Positions 54,924 to 64,000 of a stretch of 64,000 nucleotides of DNA are shown here, piece after piece. The notes below the pieces were generated by a model. The model saw only the letters and a program-made list of their open reading frames with translations, did no database searches and had not been told where the DNA came from. Both the position numbers and the translations under genes were made by a program. The first letter of the stretch is position 1. Each line of letters begins with the position of its first letter. The stretch is taken from assembly GCA_037157565.1 (NCBI GenBank), contig JAZHRO010000024.1, forward strand, positions 12,096,501 to 12,160,500, written 5' to 3'. The stretch is from Thalassia testudinum. Lineage: Eukaryota; Streptophyta; Magnoliopsida; Alismatales; Hydrocharitaceae.

Positions 54924-55086
54924 AGGTCGTCCCGAGAAGTGAATCAACTGACTGGAAAATAACCAATTCACATGTTTATAGCTAGAGTAGCCACCACAAC
55001 ATGTCTCTTGACATGAGCTCCTAGAAGTTTTGTTAGGTACCGTCTGTTTTGACGTTTCCGTTTTGTTTCGCGTCTCCTTGCAGGAG

Positions 55087-56136
55087 ATGCCTCGTCGCGG
55101 GACTGGCGAGACTGGCCGCGGGCGCGGCCGAGGGCGAGGTCGGCGAGGTGGACGTGCTGTCGTTGACGTCTCGGTGGACCAGCCACCACTCCCTGGCATC
55201 CAGGCCCAGGACCTCGCCAGACTGATACGGGATATTGTACGAGAGGAGCTCCACCCACCGCCCCGAGCACCTCCTCCTGGGGTTGCAGAGGGGGAGTCCT
55301 CTGTGGGACCACGCGACGGACGCGGCGCTGGACACGAGGGAGGGGATGGGCCCCTGCCGCCCCCACCTTCCTCCGACACTTCTGTACACGAGGCACCTTC
55401 GCATGGAGGTGCACCAGCACCTCCCCTACAGCGCCACTTCGAGCTTTTCGGACAGTTCCGGAAGTTGAAGCCCCCCTCCTTCAAGGGGGATGAGGACCCG
55501 ACCGAGGCAGAGGACTGGCTTGAGCAGCTGGAGAAGATCTTCGACACCCTTCGCCCCCCGGTGGAGTGCCGCGTGGCCTTTGCCACGTACCAGCTGGAGA
55601 GTGCGGCACACCGGTGGTGGAGGGCGGTCCGGGGACAGGAGAGGGACGAGCCGACGTGGGACCAGTTCGTCACCCTCTTCTGCGAGCAGTACTTTCCCCA
55701 GACATGGCAGGACCAGAGGAGGCGGGAGTTCCACACTCTCCGCCAAGGGACGATGACCGTGAGCGCGTACCGCACGCGTTTCTTGGAGCTGTCCCGCTTT
55801 GCAGCGACAGCAGTAGCCACTGAGGAGGAGCGCCTTTGGAGGTTCACCGAGGGGCTCCGGCCTGCGATCCGGGGGTATGTCAAACCCCTGAAGCTGCCGA
55901 CGTTTTCGAGGGTGGTAGAGGCAGCTATGACTTACGAGGAGACCAACCCGTCCGTGCGAGAGACCGACGGCGGGCGGAAGAGGCCCTTTCAGCCAGACTT
56001 CTCACAGGGCCGGCGAGAACGGAGACACGTGACGTCCGCAGGAGAGCCGTCACGTTGTGCAGGGCCATCAGTGGCCTTTGGGGGCCCTCGACAGGGGCCA
56101 GTCGCCAGCACCGGACCCCCGCCTAGTCGACAGTAG
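55087..56136 (+). pseudogene. E2 Gag, closed by a premature TAG before the zinc knuckle
   Basis: The ATG at 55087 follows CTTGCAGGAG, as in E1. 350 codons: a basic Arg/Gly-rich start (MPRRGTGETGRGRGRG), a Pro-rich linker, then a capsid domain (LFGQFRKLKPPSFKGDEDPTE, WLEQLEKIFDTL, SAAHRWWRAVRGQERDEPTW, FLELSRFAATAV). A TAG at 56134-56136, where E1 has CAG, stops it. The CCHC knuckle CYQCGQPGHVRRDC follows in the same frame at 56170-56211. Gag would package element RNA into particles; without the knuckle, RNA binding should suffer. An upstream in-frame ATG at 55030 exists, but the conserved start is 55087. Confidence 0.92.
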
Positions 56137-57087
56137 GGACTCACTGAGGGCGGGAGTCAGGTTCCCCTCTGCTACCAGTGTGGCCAGCCGGGCCACGTTA
56201 GGAGGGACTGCCCATCTAGGGCAGGAGGTCAGCAGATACTTCCCGTGCAGAGCACTGGAGGGCGTGCAGGAGGCCGCGGTTCCCAGGCACGAGGAGGAGG
56301 ACAGCAGTCGCGAGGAGGGTACCGGCCAGCACCTACCCGTCCGACGCAGAGTGTGGCTGCTTCGTCCGCACCTAGAGCTGAGGGGCGTATCAACGCCCTA
56401 ACACACAGGGACGCCAGAGCTTCGGGATCCGTGGTAGCAGGTATGGTTTCAGTTTCTGGCAGACTCGTTTACATGCTTTTCGATTCCGGCGCTACGCACT
56501 CGTTTGTCGCAGCCAGTTTCGCAGTTAGTTTGGACTAGGATTATACACTGTTAGAGAATCCGTTCGTAATCAGAGGTCCGAGTGGTCAGCTGTTTGTAGC
56601 TGAGGAGGTGTACACGGGTTGCGAGGTCAGCATCGGGGGACATAGCCTTCCAGCTGACCTGATTATGATACAGATGGAGGACTTTGGAGTGATTCTGGGG
56701 ATGGATTGGCTGTCCGCTTACCACGCCTTGGTAGACTGTTTTGAGAGGAAGATTGTCTTCTCCATTCCGGAGCTGCCTTCTTTCGAGTTTCACGGGCAGC
56801 CAGTGGACGGAGGTTTCAGGTGCATTTCGGCACTTCGGGCGGCGAGACTTTTGAGCCAGGGGTGTGAGGGCTTCCTAGCTTGTGTGGTGGCAGAGCACAG
56901 CCCCGTGGCAGACTTCCAGAGCATCCCGGTGGTCAGAGAGTTCTCTGACGTGTTCCCAGACGAGTTACCAGGACTATCGCCCGAGCGTGAGATCGAGTTT
57001 GAGATCTCACTAGTACCAGGGACCAGCCCCATCTCCACCGCGCCATACAGAATGGCACCGCTTGAGCTGTGAGAGCTCAAGTCCCAG
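56137..57087 (+). pseudogene. E2 Gag tail and protease region with two stops
   Basis: After the knuckle come a Gly/Arg/Gln-rich linker and then the protease, with an intact catalytic DSGATHSF (56482-56505, where E1 has DFG). It is broken by a TAG at 56536-56538 (CAG in E1) and a TGA at 57070-57072 (CGA in E1). Between the stops lie conserved pieces of the protease end and RT entry ([44 protein letters not shown]). Both stops are C-to-T changes. Confidence 0.9.
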
Positions 57088-59847
57088 TTGCAGGACCTTT
57101 TGGAGAAAGGTTTCGTGAGGCCCAGTGCGTCTCCCTGGGGAGCCCCGGTACTGTTTGTGAAGAAGAAGGATGGGACCCTACGCCTTTGTGTGGACTACCG
57201 ACAGCTGAATAGGGTCACCATCAAGAACAGATATCCGCTGCCGAGGATTGACGATTTGTTTGACCAGTTGCGGGGTGCCACGGTGTTTTCCAAGATCGAC
57301 TTGAGGTCTGGATACCACCAGTTGAGGATCAGGGAGACCGACGTCTCCAAGACAGCTTTCCGCACCCGGTACGGACACTACGAGTTTTTGGTCATGCCGT
57401 TTGGGCTGACCAATGCCCCCGCTGCTTTCATGGACCTGATGAACCGGGTGTTTAGACTGTACTTGGACCAGTTTGTGGTGGTTTTCATAGATGTACTCAT
57501 CTATTCTAGAGATCGGACGCAGCACGGACAGCACTTGCGGATGGTTCTGGACACTCTGAGACGACGCAGGCTGTACGCCAAATACAGCAAGTGCGAGTTC
57601 TGGTTGAGGGAGGTGACCTTTTTGGGTCATGTGATCTCTGGAGACGGCCTGGCGGTGGACCCCGCCAAGGTCGAGGCAGTGCTCAGGTGGGAGAGACTGC
57701 GTTCAGTCACTGAGATTCGTAGTTTCCTGGGACTGGCAGGTTATTACAGACGATTCATCAGAGGATTTTCACAGATTGCGCGTCCTATGACACAGTTGAC
57801 CCGGAAGGACGTGCCTTTCGCTTGGACAGACGCCTGTGAGGCGTGTTTTCTGGAGCTGAAGGAGAGGTTGACCTCGGCTCCCGTGCTCACCATCCCTGAC
57901 AGTAGTGGCGGGTTCGTTGTGTACACGGACGCTTCCTTGCAGGGGTTAGGAGGTGTGCTCATGCAGAGGGGTCACGTGGTCGCTTACGCTTCGCGGCAAC
58001 TGAAGCCCCATGAGCATACCTACCCTACCCACGATCTAGAGTTGGCAGCTGTTGTCTTCGCGCTGAAGACATGGAGGCACTACTTGTACGGTGAGACTTT
58101 CGAGATTTTTACAGATCACAAGAGCCTCAAATATCTTTTTGACCAGAAGGAGCTCAACATGAGACAGAGACGTTGGTTGGAGCTCCTGAAGGACTACGAC
58201 TGCAGCATCTCCTACCACCCGGGAAAGGCCAATGTGGTGGCTGACGCCTTGAGCCATAAGGCACCTGCACGCTTATCCAGTCTACAGTTACAGAGTTGGA
58301 GCCTTTTGGAGGAGGTGGGCAGTTGGCGACCTCTAGAGTTACGAGGGTACTGTGGGGCAGTGACGGTGACACGGCAGACCAGGCCAGAGTTGATAGACCG
58401 CATCATCACGGGACAGATGGCCGATCCGTACTTGCAGTCTTTGCGTGATAGAGTACTATCAGGGGACCCAGGGGACTTCTCTTTCATAGACCAGGTGCTA
58501 CGCTTGAGGGGACGGTTGTGCGTTCCCAGAGACGAGGAGCTGTTGAGAGAGCTCCTGACTGAGGCACACGGTTCCAGATTCACCATACATCCCGGAAACA
58601 CGAAAATGTACCATGACTTGAGACGCGAGTTTTGGTGGAGAGGGATGAAGCGGGATGTGGGTGAGTTCGTGCAGCAGTGCTTAGTGTGCCAGCAGGTGAA
58701 AGCCGAGCATCAGAGGCCTGCAGCGCCGCTTCAGCCGCTTCCAGTACCAGAATGGAAGTGGGAGAGCATCACCATGGACTTGGTGGTGGGCTTACCTGTT
58801 ACCCAGCGAGGACACGACGCAGTCTGGGTAATAGTGGATAGATTGACGAAGACGGCACGATTCTTGCCGATCCGAGTCACTTTGGGACCAGCACAGTTGG
58901 CAGAGAGGTATATCCGTGATGTGGTGCGACTACACGGAGTTCCGCGGGAGATCGTATCCGACCGGGATACCCGTTTTACGTCCCAGTTTTGGGCTGAGTT
59001 TCAGCAGGCTTTGGGGACGAGGTTGAGGTTTAGCACGGCTTACCACCCCCAGACGGACGGACAGTCGGAACGCACGATACAGACACTTGAGGACCTTTTG
59101 CATGCCTGTGTACTAGACTGGAGGGGCTCTTGGGAGGAGCACCTGCCCCTGGCGGAGTTTGCATACAACAACAGTTATCACTCGAGCATCGGCATGGCTC
59201 CCTACGAGGCTCTGTACGGACGGAAATGCACGGCACCCTTGAGTTGGGTTGAGGTGGGGACCAAGTGGGAGGTTGGCCCCAGGTTGATCCGGCAGAGTCA
59301 GGAGGTAGTTGAGCAGATCCACAGACGACTCCGCACTGTCAGGAGCAGACAGAAGAGCTACGCGGATCGCAAACGCAGAGAGGTGCAGTTCGAGGTTGGG
59401 GACCACGTCTTCCTTCGTGTTTCACCCATGAAGGGCTTACAGCGGTTTGGGGTGAGAGGGAAGCTCGCGCCGAGGTTCGTGGGGCCCTTTGAGGTCCTGG
59501 AGCGAGTTGGACCCGTTGCTTACAGACTTGCCCTTCCCCCGCAGCTTTCTGGTGTGCACGACGTGTTCCACGTGTCCAACCTCAGGAAGTACGTAGCCGA
59601 TCCCAGCCACATACTGAGTCACGAGAGCGTCGAGGTGAGCGACGACCTGACCTACCCCGAGCGGCCAGTGCAGATCCTAGACCGAGCCGTCCGCAGGTTG
59701 AGACGAGAGCAAGTACCCCTGGTAAAGGTTTTGTGGAGGAGCCAGCGGTACGAGGAGGCTACCTGGGAGCCTAAGGCGGTAATGCGGGAGCGGTACCCAG
59801 AGCTTTTCGCGGGTACGTCTTTTCGGACCGGCTTCGGTCCTCTTTGA
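57088..59847 (+). CDS. E2 Pol: RT - RNase H - integrase - chromodomain, longest open frame in the window
   Basis: 919 codons. The frame starts at a Met inside the RT, after the TGA at 57070. RT (residues 1-170): [23 protein letters not shown] and [12 protein letters not shown]. The catalytic block reads FIDVLIYS (about residue 133), having lost one of the two Asp codons that E1 keeps (FIDDVLIYS). RNase H (about 275-385): [26 protein letters not shown] and [12 protein letters not shown]. Integrase zinc region (about 500-535: HPGN, CLVC) and DDE core: MDLVVGLP (562), VSDRDTRF (623) and QSERTIQ (659). GPF-type module near 799. Chromodomain (about 860-905): [17 protein letters not shown]. The chromodomain is known in plant chromoviruses to steer integration to chromatin. 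The RT is predicted dead and the frame lacks its own start context. Confidence 0.93.
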   Translation: MQDLLEKGFVRPSASPWGAPVLFVKKKDGTLRLCVDYRQLNRVTIKNRYPLPRIDDLFDQLRGATVFSKIDLRSGYHQLRIRETDVSKTAFRTRYGHYEFLVMPFGLTNAPAAFMDLMNRVFRLYLDQFVVVFIDVLIYSRDRTQHGQHLRMVLDTLRRRRLYAKYSKCEFWLREVTFLGHVISGDGLAVDPAKVEAVLRWERLRSVTEIRSFLGLAGYYRRFIRGFSQIARPMTQLTRKDVPFAWTDACEACFLELKERLTSAPVLTIPDSSGGFVVYTDASLQGLGGVLMQRGHVVAYASRQLKPHEHTYPTHDLELAAVVFALKTWRHYLYGETFEIFTDHKSLKYLFDQKELNMRQRRWLELLKDYDCSISYHPGKANVVADALSHKAPARLSSLQLQSWSLLEEVGSWRPLELRGYCGAVTVTRQTRPELIDRIITGQMADPYLQSLRDRVLSGDPGDFSFIDQVLRLRGRLCVPRDEELLRELLTEAHGSRFTIHPGNTKMYHDLRREFWWRGMKRDVGEFVQQCLVCQQVKAEHQRPAAPLQPLPVPEWKWESITMDLVVGLPVTQRGHDAVWVIVDRLTKTARFLPIRVTLGPAQLAERYIRDVVRLHGVPREIVSDRDTRFTSQFWAEFQQALGTRLRFSTAYHPQTDGQSERTIQTLEDLLHACVLDWRGSWEEHLPLAEFAYNNSYHSSIGMAPYEALYGRKCTAPLSWVEVGTKWEVGPRLIRQSQEVVEQIHRRLRTVRSRQKSYADRKRREVQFEVGDHVFLRVSPMKGLQRFGVRGKLAPRFVGPFEVLERVGPVAYRLALPPQLSGVHDVFHVSNLRKYVADPSHILSHESVEVSDDLTYPERPVQILDRAVRRLRREQVPLVKVLWRSQRYEEATWEPKAVMRERYPELFAGTSFRTGFGPL

Positions 59848-59933
59848 GTTTGTTATGGTTTATTGGACATCTTTTTCCCGCACCCTAGTTGGCGCAAGTT
59901 TCGGAGACGAAACTTCCTTTGAGTTTGTTATAT
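59848..59933 (+). other. 3' end of E2 first unit before the shared LTR
   Basis: It contains the conserved TTTCGGAGACGAAACTT block but no clear polypurine tract at the LTR border (TGAGTTTGTTATAT). Confidence 0.6.
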
Positions 59934-62610
59934 TGTAACGAATGCGTGCCCCAGACGTCTTTTAAGACGTCTGGGAGGAGGCCCAGACGTCGGTCCAGAC
60001 GTCTGGGATCACATACAGACGTCTTAGCAGACGTCTGGGATCGTTTCCAGACATCCTGAAATCCGTTATTTTCGACACACGCGAGTCGCCTGCGCGCCTG
60101 AGCGCGCAGACCGCATATTCCCTCTTTTTTCTCTCTGCGGCAGCAGGCGGCCTGCCACCTCCTCTCTCCTCCTCGCGCGGCCTTAAAAGGGCCACGCCTC
60201 CCCTCCCGTCTCCACAGTCTCCTCCTTCTTCTCCTTCCTGTGCGCGAGAGCGAGCGGACGCGAGGGCGGCAGCGACGGCCGCAGTGAGCGCGGAGGTGCG
60301 GCGTGCGAGGGCGGAGCTCTGCCGTGAGGGCGAGCTCGCCGGAGCGGCTTGGCCGGCTGGCGGAGGGCGCAGGGGGCGCGGAGCGACGCGGAGAGGGACC
60401 TGCTGCGGTCTGAGCAGCAGGAGCGCGAGGTGCGACGCGGGCGGCGTCGCGAGCGGAGGTCGAGCAGGGTCCTGATTCTGGAAAAATTTCCAGAATCAGA
60501 CGTCTGTGTTGATAGCCAGACGGCAAGGTCGACGTCTGTAAGATCATACCGACGTCTGAAAGGTGAGTTTTCCGCCTTCTTCTTCCTTCTTGTCGACTGA
60601 CCGTACTGAGGGAGGGGGGGTTGGCTGTGCGCAGGTTCGCTGATTCGCCATCCTTTGCGAATCAGACGTCTGGAAGTTGTACCAGACGGCGGGAGTGACC
60701 TCCAGACGTCCTGAGGGACCATCGGACGTCTGGGATCTAGGGCAGACGTCCCCGCAGACTTCTGGACGTCTGGGAAACCACGCTGAACAGGTAATTCTCT
60801 GATCCACTTTTTAAGACGTCTGGAAAGAGTTCCAGACGTCTGATTTTGCACAGTATCGTCTTTTTCGACCCGTTTAGGGCCCGTTCGGGCTCCGTTTTCC
60901 GTGATTCGAGTTGCGTTCTTTTCAGAATTAATTCCTCTACCCGTCTACAGTAGCTATACACTGTTTTGAGACACTCCTTGTGTTTGATCCTTGTGATAGG
61001 ACCTCGTTCGGTTGCAGTCTTGAGAGCCGCGGAGGCACGCGGGATTCCCGATCACGCCCCCATTACTCCCGTTGTACCTGGTAGAGTGGCTTTAAGTATT
61101 AATAAAATCTGTTAAAGTATGAAACCATAACTAGAACCTAGGACATTGCATCAATCCTAGGAATCAGAAATATATGGAATGATAGTTCCTAGGTGTTGCA
61201 TGAATCCTAGGGCCGGAAAACTAGATTGTATGATAGACCCTAGGATATGGCATGAATCCTAGGATGGAAAAACTAGTGGAATGTATAATACTGCAGTCTT
61301 GGAAAAATGGAAAGGAATATATGAAGCTGCCTGTAAATTGAATTCACAGCTGCCTGTTATGAATAAAGAAACATGATTGGGATCATGGTTTGTAAGAACG
61401 TGAAGCTGGAAAGTAAGACATAAGATGTTCTGGAACCCTATGGGGAAGTAGGAGTAGAACTCCTGGAAAGCGAATGGAATAGAATTGGGGAAGTGAGCTG
61501 GCCCTTGAGTACAGAGTACCAAGGAGAGCGACTGTCCCCCTGTTTAGTGCAGAGCTGAGCTAGCCGCCCCAGGGACCCGGGGGTTAGGACTGGCCACTCT
61601 GTACCGACTTGTTGGCCCTCGTGTACGTAGTACCGAGGAGAGCTAGTAGTGTTAGGAGAGTACTAGCTACCCCACGGGCCCCGGGGTTCTGCTAGCCTCC
61701 TTCACCGACTTGTTAGGCCCACCAGGGCAAACCAGGGTAGTCAGGCGAGGGTGCGCGGACTGTGGAGGGGCAAGGCCCCGGTTTGGTTACTGTGGAGGGG
61801 TTGGACCCCTGTTACTGAGAGGGCTCTGCCCTGGTTCCGTGCTGTGCTTTGGGCGCACCCGTTAACGGAAACGACTGACCGCGTGCCAATGCGGGCTAGC
61901 TACCTGTGCGTTTATCGCGCGTGCCGTAGTCACCGTTACGTCTGTCAGTGACCTTGGGGTGGTTGACTGAGGGTAGGATCACCACGGGGGACTCTCCCGG
62001 CCAGGAGAGCACCACGTGCTACTTCTACTTTTGGAAAAGACTGCAATCAAGATCGTTCCCACGAGGACATTCGAGATCAAGTAAAGGATCTGAGAAACAA
62101 ATGAAATAGTGAGAAAAATTGAAAGATGTGAATAAAGGAAGTAATAGAACATAACAGCTACTGTACACTCTACTGTTGCCTTTAGTTAGTTTGCCACTCT
62201 ACTCAGCGTTTTGCTGACGTATTACACTCGTTACCTTTTTCAGGACCAGGTGTTGAGCAGCCAGGGTCGGCGGCTGCAGAGGACGCTGGGCCGAGTAGGG
62301 TCCAGTAGAGTTACCACAGCCTTTTGTACCTCTTTTGTTTCTGTTCTAGTGAGTAGTTTTTGTTTCCGCTGTACCTTCTTTACCTGCAGTTCTTGTTATA
62401 TGATAAATGTTCTTTTACTGTTGTGGTGGTACCTACTGTAGTAGTTTCTTTTCTTACTGCTGTACCTTCTTACTGTTAGTTATATTCATGCTGAATGTGG
62501 TTTATTTTACTGTCTTTTGGTTACTTCCTCGTTGGACGACTAGGTCTTGGGATTAGTCGAGTCGGTCCGGTTCTCGTGTCTCGTAGGGACTCGGGAACCG
62601 GGTCGTTACA
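59934..62610 (+). repeat. Second (shared) LTR of the E tandem
   Basis: 2,677 bp, a near-identical copy of 52234-54907 with a 3-base expansion in a ttc run near 60230 and a few substitutions. It serves as 3' LTR of the first unit and 5' LTR of the next. TATA-like CCTTAAAAGG is at 60181-60190. Confidence 0.93.
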
Positions 62611-62613
62611 AGA

Positions 62614-62626
62614 TGGTATCAGAGCA
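62614..62626 (+). other. Primer binding site of E2, second unit
   Basis: TGGTATCAGAGCA directly after the shared LTR. Its presence here is the clearest sign of the tandem arrangement. Confidence 0.92.
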
Positions 62627-62789
62627 AGGTCGTCCCGAGAAGTGAATCAACTGACTGGAAAATAACCAATTCACATGTTTATAGCTAGAGTAGCCACCAC
62701 AACATGTCTCTTGACATGAGCTCCTAGAAGTTTTGTTAGGTACCGTCTGTTTTGACGTTTCCGTTTTGTTTCGCGTCTCCTTGCAGGAG

Positions 62790-63839
62790 ATGCCTCGTCG
62801 CGGGACTGGCGAGACTGGCCGCGGGCGCGGCCGAGGGCGAGGTCGGCGAGGTGGACGTGCTGTCGTTGACGTCTCGGTGGACCAGCCACCACTCCCTGGC
62901 ATCCAGGCCCAGGACCTCGCCAGACTGATACGGGATATTGTACGAGAGGAGCTCCACCCACCGCCCCGAGCACCTCCTCCTGGGGTTGCAGAGGGGGAGT
63001 CCTCTGTGGGACCACGCGACGGACGCGGCGCTGGACACGAGGGAGGGGATGGGCCCCTGCCGCCCCCACCTTCCTCCGACACTTCTGTACACGAGGCACC
63101 TTCGCATGGAGGTGCACCAGCACCTCCCCTACAGCGCCACTTCGAGCTTTTCGGACAGTTCCGGAAGTTGAAGCCCCCCTCCTTCAAGGGGGATGAGGAC
63201 CCGACCGAGGCAGAGGACTGGCTTGAGCAGCTGGAGAAGATCTTCGACACCCTTCGCCCCCCGGTGGAGTGCCGCGTGGCCTTTGCCACGTACCAGCTGG
63301 AGAGTGCGGCACACCGGTGGTGGAGGGCGGTCCGGGGACAGGAGAGGGACGAGCCGACGTGGGACCAGTTCGTCACCCTCTTCTGCGAGCAGTACTTTCC
63401 CCAGACATGGCAGGACCAGAGGAGGCGGGAGTTCCACACTCTCCGCCAAGGGACGATGACCGTGAGCGCGTACCGCACGCGTTTCTTGGAGCTGTCCCGC
63501 TTTGCAGCGACAGCAGTAGCCACTGAGGAGGAGCGCCTTTGGAGGTTCACCGAGGGGCTCCGGCCTGCGATCCGGGGGTATGTCAAACCCCTGAAGCTGC
63601 CGACGTTTTCGAGGGTGGTAGAGGCAGCTATGACTTACGAGGAGACCAACCCGTCCGTGCGAGAGACCGACGGCGGGCGGAAGAGGCCCTTTCAGCCAGA
63701 CTTCTCACAGGGCCGGCGAGAACGGAGACACGTGACGTCCGCAGGAGAGCCGTCACGTTGTGCAGGGCCATCAGTGGCCTTTGGGGGCCCTCGACAGGGG
63801 CCAGTCGCCAGCACCGGACCCCCGCCTAGCCGACAGTAG
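62790..63839 (+). pseudogene. E2 second-unit Gag with the same premature TAG
   Basis: The protein is identical to the first-unit Gag (350 residues) and is closed by the same TAG (63837-63839). The CCHC knuckle follows in frame at 63873-63914, differing from the first unit only by synonymous-looking bases. Two nonsense events at one position are unlikely, so the units were duplicated after the mutation arose. Confidence 0.92.
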
Positions 63840-64000
63840 GGACTCACTGAGGGCGGGAGTCGGGTTCCCCTCTGCTACCAGTGTGGCCAGCCGGGCCACG
63901 TCAGGAGGGACTGCCCATCTAGGGCAGGAGGTCAGCAGATACTTCCCGTGCAGAGCACTGGAGGGCGTGCAGGAGGCCGCGGTTCCCAGGCACGAGGAGG
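63840..64000 (+). pseudogene. E2 second-unit Gag tail, partial at right edge
   Basis: It continues the second unit past the TAG with the zinc knuckle and the Gly/Arg-rich linker. Only a few bases differ from 56137-56297. It is cut by the window end. Confidence 0.85.

Larger units (their letters stand above)
52234..64000 (+). mobile_element. Tandem E-family array: LTR - internal - LTR - internal (runs off the right edge)
   Basis: LTR 52234-54907, internal 54908-59933, LTR 59934-62610, internal from 62611 onward. After the second LTR the sequence does not return to element D but repeats the primer site and Gag of the first unit with a constant offset of 7703 bases (7700 before a 3-base indel near 60230). 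The two units are almost identical, sharing even the Gag stop. This arises by unequal recombination between LTRs of two copies, or by recombination during integration. Inserted into the D Gag after gaggg (52229-52233). Confidence 0.92.

Noticed and set aside
54903..55883. 326-codon minus-strand open frame opposite the E2 Gag (repeated at 62606-63586)
   Set aside because: It is antisense to a clear Gag, rich in Ser/Pro/Arg from GC-biased codons, and crosses the LTR border. It is a shadow frame.
1..64000. Host genes, tRNA or rRNA genes, or a novel multi-gene system
   Set aside because: Reading both strands, every coherent coding signal belongs to a retrotransposon. The primer sites are tRNA-complementary 13-18-mers and not tRNA genes.

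Overview
This is a stretch of repetitive plant nuclear DNA built almost entirely from nested long terminal repeat (LTR) retrotransposons of the Ty3/gypsy superfamily. I see no host protein-coding gene, no tRNA or rRNA gene and nothing prokaryotic. The Athila-type Gag/Pol motifs, a tRNA-Asp-type primer site and chromodomain-bearing Pol proteins point to an angiosperm with a large, repeat-rich genome. I cannot name the species.

Layout, left to right. Element A (Athila-like, minus strand) runs off the left edge. Its pol reads open from about 3320 to base 1, its Gag is split by a solo LTR of a second family (B1, 4130-5850, TSD gtgcg), and its 5' LTR is 7017-9759. A sits just before the 3' LTR of an older plus-strand relative, Z (PPT at about 9833-9848, LTR from 9849). 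The Z LTR is cut by element C (Athila-like, plus strand, 10962-41676, TSD cccgg, LTRs of about 2.1 kb). Inside C lie a solo LTR of A's family (17228-24552, TSD ataga), itself invaded by a truncated minus-strand B element (18811 to about 23505), and E1, a chromodomain element (27046-37381) inserted in the C integrase.

From about 41726 comes element D (Athila-like, minus strand). Its 3' LTR (to 46720) is split by another solo LTR of A's family (42887-45836, TSD ggtgc). Its decayed pol and gag run from 48 to 52.2 kb. There it is interrupted by a tandem E array: LTR (52234-54907), internal region, shared LTR (59934-62610), then a second internal region leaving the right edge, with a period of about 7.7 kb.

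Functionally, all elements encode or once encoded Gag, protease, reverse transcriptase, RNase H and integrase; the E family adds a C-terminal chromodomain. Nearly all are dead through stops, frameshifts or insertions. A's pol and the 919-codon E2 RT-RNase H-integrase-chromodomain frame are the best preserved, although the E2 RT has lost one catalytic Asp. The points of most interest are the E tandem with a shared nonsense mutation, dense CCAGACGTCTGG palindromes in E LTRs, possible splice sites in the E leader, an unrecognised acidic ORF in the B element, conserved hairpins beside TATA boxes and polypurine tracts, and an AGCT-dense array in the D LTR. I found no convincing new biological system beyond this retrotransposon architecture.
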